Shown here: piece by piece, positions 5,701-10,261 of the stretch | How positions within the stretch are numbered: the stretch's first letter is position 1 | Layout of the letters: every line of letters starts with the position of its first letter | From: Bacillota bacterium | GTDB lineage: Bacteria > Bacillota > Sulfobacillia > Symbiobacteriales > ZC4RG38 | Assembly: GCA_003242505.1 (NCBI GenBank) | Contig: QGUP01000037.1 | Span: 1-10,261 of the forward strand | Reading direction: 5' to 3' | DNA length: 10,261 nucleotides | The notes under the pieces: generated by a model | The model's input: the letters and a program-made list of their open reading frames with translations, nothing else | The model's database searches: none | What the model was told of the DNA's origin: nothing | Program-made: the position numbers and the translations under genes

Positions 5701-6291
5701 TTACCCCCCGCTGCCGTCGACGGGGTCTTCCAGGTGGCGGGCGTCTCCCACGGTCCCCAGTCGCCACCGGCCCGGGGCGCCGGCGAGCCAGGTGAGGGAG
5801 GTGTTGGGGAGCCGCACCGCTTCCCCGCCCAGGTGCAGGGCGAGGGCGCCGAAGATCCCACCGTGGCCCACCACCAGCACCCGCCCCCCGGGGTGCCGGC
5901 GGGCGATGCGGTCGACGGCCGCCAGGGCCCGCCAGGTAAGCTCCTCCAGGGGCTCCACCCCCGGGATGGCGTCCAGGGGCAGCCCCGGAAACCGGGCCTC
6001 CCGCTCCGCATAGGTGAGACCTGATATCGCGCCCATGTTTCGCTCCACCAGGAGGGGCTCCACCTGGGGCACCAGGCCCGTGGCAGCGCCGACGATCCGG
6101 GCGGTCTCCAGGGCCCGGGAGAGGGGACTGGAGTAGAGGGCCGTCCAGGGCTGCCCGGCCAGCCGGGCCGCCAGCCGCCGGGCCTGGTCCCGGCCGGTGT
6201 CGTTCAGGGGGATGTCCTCCAGCCCCTGGGCCCGGCCCTCCCGGTTCCAATCCGTCTCTCCGTGGCGAATCAGACAGAGGGTCGTCTCCAA
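5701..6291 (-). CDS. Histidine phosphatase family protein (phosphoglycerate mutase-like)
   Basis: A 196-residue soluble phosphatase of the histidine phosphatase superfamily, branch 1. RHGETDWN (9-16) carries the nucleophile His10 with Arg9. Arg59 lies in YSSPLSRALETA, the acid is probably Glu83 in LLVERNMG, and the second catalytic His143 is in VGHGGIF. LPNTSLT (161-167) is typical of the GpmB/CobC-like group. The substrate is unknown: candidates include alpha-ribazole phosphate, phosphoserine or broad phosphoesters, none supported by the neighbours. The start is TTG 6291 with GGAGG 8 bases upstream. That binding site lies inside an RNA hairpin described separately. The gene follows mutS by 57 bases on the same strand and is likely co-transcribed with it. 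Its presence between mutS and mutL is not part of the usual repair set. Confidence 0.92.
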   Translation of the reverse strand: METTLCLIRHGETDWNREGRAQGLEDIPLNDTGRDQARRLAARLAGQPWTALYSSPLSRALETARIVGAATGLVPQVEPLLVERNMGAISGLTYAEREARFPGLPLDAIPGVEPLEELTWRALAAVDRIARRHPGGRVLVVGHGGIFGALALHLGGEAVRLPNTSLTWLAGAPGRWRLGTVGDARHLEDPVDGSGG

Positions 6292-6327
6292 AGGCTACGC
6301 CTCCTCTGGCCGGGCCAGGGGTAGCCT
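6292..6327 (-). promoter_or_regulatory. Hairpin enclosing the phosphatase ribosome binding site
   Basis: On the - strand, AGGCTAC (6327-6321) pairs with GTAGCCT (6298-6292), which ends at the base before the TTG start. Inside it, CTGGCC (6318-6313) pairs with GGCCAG (6311-6306). The Shine-Dalgarno GGAGG (6304-6300) is left in an uneven internal loop. The fold could limit ribosome access to the phosphatase in the mutS transcript, or it may be a leftover terminator stem. No T-run follows. Confidence 0.5.
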
Positions 6328-6348
6328 GGGCGCTGTCCGCCGCCGGGG

Positions 6349-8979
6349 CTACCGCTGTTCCCGGGCCTTTTCCTGGAGCCGGTAGAGGAGATTGAGGGCC
6401 TCCAGGGGGGTGAGGGCCATGACGTTGAGGCTGAGAAGCTCCTCCACCACCGGATGGGGCCGGGCCTCGAAGAAGGTCAGCTGCACCGGCTGCCGGGCCC
6501 GGGCCATGGCCGCCTCCCGCCGGGAGCGCCGCTGCCCCTCCTGCTGCTCCAGGGTGGTCAGGATCTCCTGGGCCCGCTCGATCACCGCCCGGGGCAGCCC
6601 CGCCAGCCGGGCCACCTGGATGCCGTAGCTCCGGTCCGCGCCGCCCCGGACGATCTTGTAAAGGAAGGCGACCTCCTCCCCCCGCTCCCGGACCGCCACG
6701 GAATAGTTCTTCACCCCGGGGATCAGCCCCTCGAGTTCGCACAGTTCGTGGTAGTGGGTGGCGAAGAGGGTCTTGGCCCCCAGCCGCTCCGGGTCGGCGA
6801 TGTACTCCGCCACCGCCCAGGCGATGGAGAGGCCGTCGAAGGTCGCGGTGCCCCGGCCGATCTCGTCCAGGACGATGAGGGACCGCTTCGTCGCCGCATG
6901 GAGGATGGCCGCCACCTCGGTCATCTCCACCATGAAGGTGGACTGGCCGGTGGCCAGGTCGTCGGAGGCGCCGACCCGGGTGAAGATCCGGTCCACCACC
7001 CCCAGCCGGGCCTCGGCGGCCGGCACGAAAGAGCCGGCCTGGGCCATCAAGCAGATGAGGGCCACCTGCCGCATGTAGGTGGACTTGCCGCCCATGTTCG
7101 GCCCGGTGATGAGGAGGAGCCGGTTCTCCCGGGTATCGAGGAGGCAGTCGTTGGGGACAAAGCTGCCCTCGGGGAGGACCCGCTCCAGCACCGGGTGCCG
7201 GCCGTCCTTGATCCAGATCTCGTCCCCGTCGTTCATCTCGGGCCGGACGTAGCCGTAGGCGCTCGCGACCTCGGCAAAGCTCGCCAGGGCGTCGAGCTCC
7301 GCCACCGCCCGGGCTGAGGCCTGGATCCGGGCCACCTCCCGGGCCACCTGCTGCCGGACCTCGGTGAAGAGCTGGTATTCCAGGGCGACGACCTTCTCCT
7401 CCGCCCCCAGGACCTGCTCCTCGATCTCCTTCAGCTCCGGGGTGATGAACCGCTCGGCCCCGGCGAGGGTCTGCTTCCGCATGTAGTAGTCCGGCACCAG
7501 GTGAAGGTTGGGCCGGGTGACTTCAATATAGTAGCCGAAGACCTTGTTGTAGCCGATCTTGAGGGACTTGATCCCGGTCTTCTCCCGCTCCCGGACCTCC
7601 AGGGCGGCGATCCAGCCCTTGCCCTCCCGGGCGGCCTTCCGGAGCCGGTCCACCTCGGCGTTGTACCCGGACTTGATGAGGCCCCCTTCGTTCAGGTTGT
7701 AGGGCGGGTCGTCGTCGATGGCCTGCTCGATGAGATCCCGGACGTCGTCGAGGAGGTCCAGCTGATCCCGAAGCTCCTGGAGCCGCCGGGACCGGGCGTC
7801 CCCCAGAAGGATCTTCAGGGAGGGGAGGGCCACCAGGGAGTGCTTGAGGGCCACCAGGTCCCGGGCGTTGGCGTTGCCGTAGGCGATCCGCCCCGCCAGC
7901 CGCTCCAGGTCGTAGACGTCCTGCAGAAGCGACCGGAGCTCGGCCCGCATGAGGGGGTTTTCCACCAGCTCCGCCACCGCCTCGTGCCGGGCCTGGATCT
8001 CCTGGAGGCGGATAAGGGGCCGCTCGAGCCAACTGCGAAGCATCCGGCCGCCCATGGAGGTGACGGTCCGGTCGAGGACTGACAGCAGCGTCCCCTTGCG
8101 GCTGCCGTCCCTGATCGACCGGGTGATCTCCAGGTTCCGGCGGGTGGCCGGGTCCAGGGTCATGTACTCCCCGGGGAAGTAGACCTGGATGCCGGTGATG
8201 TGGCCGAGGCTGGTCTTCTGGGTCTCCTCGAGGTACTGGAGGACCGCCCCGGCGGCCCGGGTGGCGAGTTCCAGATCCTCCAGGCCGTAGCCCCGGAGGG
8301 AGTGGGTGCCGAAGTGCTGGCAGAGGCGCCGGTACGCCTCCGGGTGGCGGAAGGCCTTGGCATCGTAGGCCTGGAAGGCCGCCCCCTGGAGCTTCAGGGG
8401 CTCGGTGATCCCCGGGGCCGTCTCGAGGCCGGGCTCCAGAAGCACCTCCCGGGGCTCGAGGCGCCCGAGTTCTTCCAGGAGCTGACGCAGCCCCGCCGCC
8501 CCCTGAAGTTCGCAGGCGGCGAACTCGCCGGTGGAGAGGTCGGCATAGGCGAGGCCGAAGCCGGTCTTCCCCTGGCAGACCGCGGCCAGGTAGTGGTTCC
8601 GCTTCTCTTCCAGCAGCCGGGGCTCCACCAGGGTGCCGGGGGTGACCACCCGGACCACCTCCCGGCGGACGAGGCCCTTGGCCTGCTTCGGATCCTCCAC
8701 TTGCTCGCAGATCGCGACCTTGTAGCCCTTCTCAATCAGCTTGGCGATGTAGTTCTCCGCGGAGTGGTACGGGACGCCGCACATGGGCACCCGGCCCACC
8801 GCGCCCGCGTCCCGGCCGGTGAGGACCAGGTCCAGCTCCCGGGCGGCAATCTCCGCGTCCTCCATGAAGAGTTCGTAGAAGTCCCCCAGGCGGAAGAAGA
8901 GCAGGCAGTCCGGGTACTGGGCCTTGAACTGCCGGTACTGGTTGAACATGGGGGTCATGCCGCCGGTATGGCCGCTCAC
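6349..8979 (-). CDS. mutS: DNA mismatch repair protein MutS
   Basis: An 876-residue mismatch sensor, a clamp-like ATPase dimer. The mismatch-reading Phe34-Tyr-Glu36 lies in FFRLGDFYELF (28-38). VPMCGVPYHSAENYI (64-78) belongs to the same domain. Connector, core and lever segments follow. The ATPase has Walker A GPNMGGKST (626-634), the ATGQSTFMVEM segment (676-686), Walker B LIVLDEIGRGTATFDG (701-716) and THYHE (741-745, His742). Near the C-terminus QLTFF (833-837) matches the sliding-clamp-binding site known in Bacillus MutS. I prefer GTG 8979: it overlaps the mutY stop by 4 bases and has AGGGG 9 bases upstream. ATG 8958, which begins MTPMFNQY, is also compatible with the family but lacks a binding site. 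The open frame further upstream (to 9453) lies within mutY and is not coding. Confidence 0.98.
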   Translation of the reverse strand: MSGHTGGMTPMFNQYRQFKAQYPDCLLFFRLGDFYELFMEDAEIAARELDLVLTGRDAGAVGRVPMCGVPYHSAENYIAKLIEKGYKVAICEQVEDPKQAKGLVRREVVRVVTPGTLVEPRLLEEKRNHYLAAVCQGKTGFGLAYADLSTGEFAACELQGAAGLRQLLEELGRLEPREVLLEPGLETAPGITEPLKLQGAAFQAYDAKAFRHPEAYRRLCQHFGTHSLRGYGLEDLELATRAAGAVLQYLEETQKTSLGHITGIQVYFPGEYMTLDPATRRNLEITRSIRDGSRKGTLLSVLDRTVTSMGGRMLRSWLERPLIRLQEIQARHEAVAELVENPLMRAELRSLLQDVYDLERLAGRIAYGNANARDLVALKHSLVALPSLKILLGDARSRRLQELRDQLDLLDDVRDLIEQAIDDDPPYNLNEGGLIKSGYNAEVDRLRKAAREGKGWIAALEVREREKTGIKSLKIGYNKVFGYYIEVTRPNLHLVPDYYMRKQTLAGAERFITPELKEIEEQVLGAEEKVVALEYQLFTEVRQQVAREVARIQASARAVAELDALASFAEVASAYGYVRPEMNDGDEIWIKDGRHPVLERVLPEGSFVPNDCLLDTRENRLLLITGPNMGGKSTYMRQVALICLMAQAGSFVPAAEARLGVVDRIFTRVGASDDLATGQSTFMVEMTEVAAILHAATKRSLIVLDEIGRGTATFDGLSIAWAVAEYIADPERLGAKTLFATHYHELCELEGLIPGVKNYSVAVRERGEEVAFLYKIVRGGADRSYGIQVARLAGLPRAVIERAQEILTTLEQQEGQRRSRREAAMARARQPVQLTFFEARPHPVVEELLSLNVMALTPLEALNLLYRLQEKAREQR

Positions 8980-10049
8980 AGGGCTGCACCCCTTTCGATC
9001 AGGGCCGCGGCCACCTTCTGGAAGGCCGCGGGCAGCGGCACCGCGCCGAGTTCCCGGGGGCTGAGCCACCGGAGATCCTCCCGGTCCTCGGGCCGGGGGC
9101 TCCCCGGCGCCAGGGTGCAGCGGAAGGCGAGGAGGTCCCAGCGCCGGTGGCTGAAGACGTGCTCCACCCGGGTGAGGAGGCCCCCCACCGCCACCGCCAC
9201 CCCCAGCCGCTGCCGGAGTCCCTCGGCCAGGGCCGCTTCCGGAGCGGCGCCCCCGGCAAAGGGCACCGACGGGAACTCCCAGAGGCCCCCCAGGAGCCCG
9301 GCCCGGGGCCGCCGGGCCAGGAGGTACCGGCCCCCGTCCTCGATCACCCCGGCCAGGACCGTCTCCGGCCGGGGCGGGGCCTTGGCCTCCCGGCGGGGGA
9401 GCTCCTGCTGCCGTCCCTCGGCCCGGGCCCGGCACCAGGCCGCCACCGGGCACCGGGGGCAGTCCGGAGCCCCCGGGAGGCAGAGGGTGGCCCCGAGTTC
9501 CATCAGGGCCTGGTTGAAGTCCCCGGCGGCATCGGCGGGGATGAACCCCGCGACCAGCGCCTCCACCCGGCGCCGGGTCCCGGGCCGGGTGATGGGCTCA
9601 TCGACGGCAAAGAGGCGGCTCATCACCCGCAGGACGTTGCCGTCCACTGCAGGCAGGGGCCGCCCGAAGGCGATGGACATCACCGCGCCGGCGGTGTACC
9701 TGCCCACGCCGGGAAGCCGGGCGAAGGCCTCAGGGTCGTCGGGGATGGCGCCGCCGTAGCGGGCCACCACCTCCCGGGCCGCCCGGTGCAGGTTCCGGGC
9801 CCGGGAGTAGTACCCGAGCCCCTCCCAGGCCTTCAGCACCTCCTCCTCCGGCGCGGCGGCCAGGTCCGCCACCGTGGGAAACCGCTCCAGCCAGCGGAGG
9901 TAGTAGGGAATCACCGTCTCCACCCGGGTCTGCTGGAGCATCACCTCCGAGACCCAGATCCGGTACGGGTCCCGGGTCTGGCGCCAGGGCAGGTCCCGGC
10001 GGTGGCGGCGGTACCACTGGAGCAGGGCTTCCGTCAGGTCTGAAGACAA
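8976..10049 (-). CDS. mutY: A/G-specific adenine glycosylase MutY
   Basis: A 357-residue base-excision enzyme that removes adenine opposite 8-oxoguanine. The catalytic Glu35 is in WVSEVMLQQT, the helix-hairpin-helix in LPGVGRYTA (112-120), and the catalytic Asp136 in PAVDGNVLRV. The [4Fe-4S] cluster ligands are Cys190, Cys197, Cys200 and Cys206 with the standard C-X6-C-X2-C-X5-C spacing. The C-terminal NUDIX-like domain (about 228-350) includes the Phe-Ser-His loop (299-301) that reads 8-oxoguanine, which separates MutY from endonuclease III. The start is TTG 10049, with GGAGG 11 bases upstream; no in-frame ATG or GTG is nearby, and the N-terminus matches the family. It is the first gene after the promoter and overlaps mutS by 4 bases, so it probably forms a translationally coupled pair with it. 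Confidence 0.97.
   Translation of the reverse strand: MSSDLTEALLQWYRRHRRDLPWRQTRDPYRIWVSEVMLQQTRVETVIPYYLRWLERFPTVADLAAAPEEEVLKAWEGLGYYSRARNLHRAAREVVARYGGAIPDDPEAFARLPGVGRYTAGAVMSIAFGRPLPAVDGNVLRVMSRLFAVDEPITRPGTRRRVEALVAGFIPADAAGDFNQALMELGATLCLPGAPDCPRCPVAAWCRARAEGRQQELPRREAKAPPRPETVLAGVIEDGGRYLLARRPRAGLLGGLWEFPSVPFAGGAAPEAALAEGLRQRLGVAVAVGGLLTRVEHVFSHRRWDLLAFRCTLAPGSPRPEDREDLRWLSPRELGAVPLPAAFQKVAAALIERGAAL
8989..8993 (-). promoter_or_regulatory. Ribosome binding site fixing the mutS GTG start
   Basis: AGGGG on the - strand lies inside the last codons of mutY, 9 bases before GTG 8979-8977. The ATG at 8958 has only a GC-rich stretch without a binding site in front of it. Confidence 0.5.
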
Positions 10050-10096
10050 GGGCCGGTCAGCCTCCGGTGGGAATGGGTTCTGGCGCGTTCTCTCCG

Positions 10097-10126
10097 ATTA
10101 TAGCACGGTTGAGGTCGGGGTCTAAA
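10097..10126 (-). promoter_or_regulatory. Promoter for mutY-mutS and following genes
   Basis: On the - strand a perfect TATAAT (10102-10097) is preceded by TGC, an extended -10, and by TTTAGA (10126-10121) with an 18-base spacer. It sits in a local A/T-rich patch about 48 bases before the mutY start and 31 bases beyond the terminator of the preceding unit. Confidence 0.8.
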
Positions 10127-10156
10127 CGGCACCTGAAGGATTCCTCCGGGCACACG

Positions 10157-10195
10157 AAAAGGGAGCGGCGGGCCGCTACCGGCCCCGCCGCTCCC
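10157..10195 (-). terminator. Intrinsic terminator of a gene beyond the right edge
   Basis: GGGAGCGGCGGG (10161-10172) pairs perfectly with CCCGCCGCTCCC (10184-10195), with three further inner pairs and one bulged C. On the - strand it is followed by TTTT (10160-10157). It should end a - strand gene lying off the contig. Only a few bases of that gene's end could remain before the adapter; TAA at 10203-10201 could be its stop, but this cannot be tested here. Confidence 0.75.
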
Positions 10196-10206
10196 AGGGC
10201 TTACCC

Positions 10207-10261
10207 CCGTCTCTTATACACAACCGACGCCGCCGACGACCGACTCTGTGTAGAGTTTGTG
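10207..10261 (+). other. Residual Nextera sequencing adapter (artefact)
   Basis: Bases 10207-10239 match the Nextera read-through sequence (mosaic end plus the read-1 adapter part) at 29 of 33 positions. An 8-base stretch of index length (10240-10247) follows, then GTGTAGA (10248-10254), which matches the start of the P5-side segment. After that the match decays. The order and spacing fit a library adapter, not a biological transposon end. This part should be trimmed; it is not from the organism. Confidence 0.93.

Noticed and set aside
8980..9453. Upstream extension of the mutS frame by about 158 codons
   Set aside because: It lies within mutY in another frame, is Pro/Gly-rich, and has no counterpart in MutS proteins.
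8200..9759. A 519-codon + strand frame opposite mutS and mutY
   Set aside because: It is a shadow of the two repair genes; no family feature is seen.
1..10206. CRISPR arrays, tRNA or rRNA genes, phage or defence modules
   Set aside because: No spaced direct repeats, cloverleaf sequences, transposase or defence-type domains were seen. Nearly all of the window is covered by recognisable housekeeping genes.
10207..10225. Tn5-like mosaic end as a mobile element boundary
   Set aside because: It is followed directly by sequencing-adapter and index-length sequence, so it comes from library preparation.

Overview
The window is about 70% G+C by eye. It carries nine protein genes packed into roughly 10.2 kb. 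The right end (about 10207 to 10261) is not genomic: it is a degraded Nextera sequencing adapter, so the contig really ends near 10206. The best guess for the source is a high-G+C member of the Bacillota (the Symbiobacterium / Thermaerobacter / Limnochordia kind). Reasons: mutS, mutL, miaA and hfq occur in that order, MutL has the metal-dependent nuclease motifs found in bacteria without MutH, and Hfq is present. Actinobacteria normally lack MutS/MutL, and Deinococcus, as far as I know, lacks Hfq. This assignment is inference from gene content only.

Layout, left to right. Positions 1-146 hold no firm gene. An aldo/keto reductase gene (147-1124) is the only + strand gene. It faces a large hairpin (1187-1228) that it shares with the convergent - strand cluster. 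Everything else is on the - strand and is transcribed from right to left: a promoter with a perfect TATAAT (10097-10126), mutY, mutS overlapping it by 4 bases, a histidine phosphatase, an unrecognised membrane-anchored coiled-coil protein, a hairpin, a second good promoter (5034-5063), mutL, miaA overlapping it by 4 bases, hfq, and a TatA/TatB-type gene.

Function. MutY removes adenine paired with 8-oxoguanine. MutS and MutL are the mismatch-repair core, and both carry a readable sliding-clamp-binding motif. MiaA modifies A37 of tRNAs that read UNN codons. Hfq is the RNA-binding Sm-like hexamer. The Tat protein is part of the twin-arginine protein export channel. The cluster is therefore a genome- and RNA-maintenance neighbourhood with two less expected members, the phosphatase and the membrane coiled-coil protein, placed between mutS and mutL.

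Seven of the eight - strand genes appear to start with GTG or TTG. Several starts here are moved inward from the longest open frame because a Shine-Dalgarno sequence and family alignment agree on the shorter form. I found no strong sign of a novel defence or mobile system. The most open questions are the unknown protein at 5134-5613 and the RNA hairpin around the phosphatase ribosome binding site.
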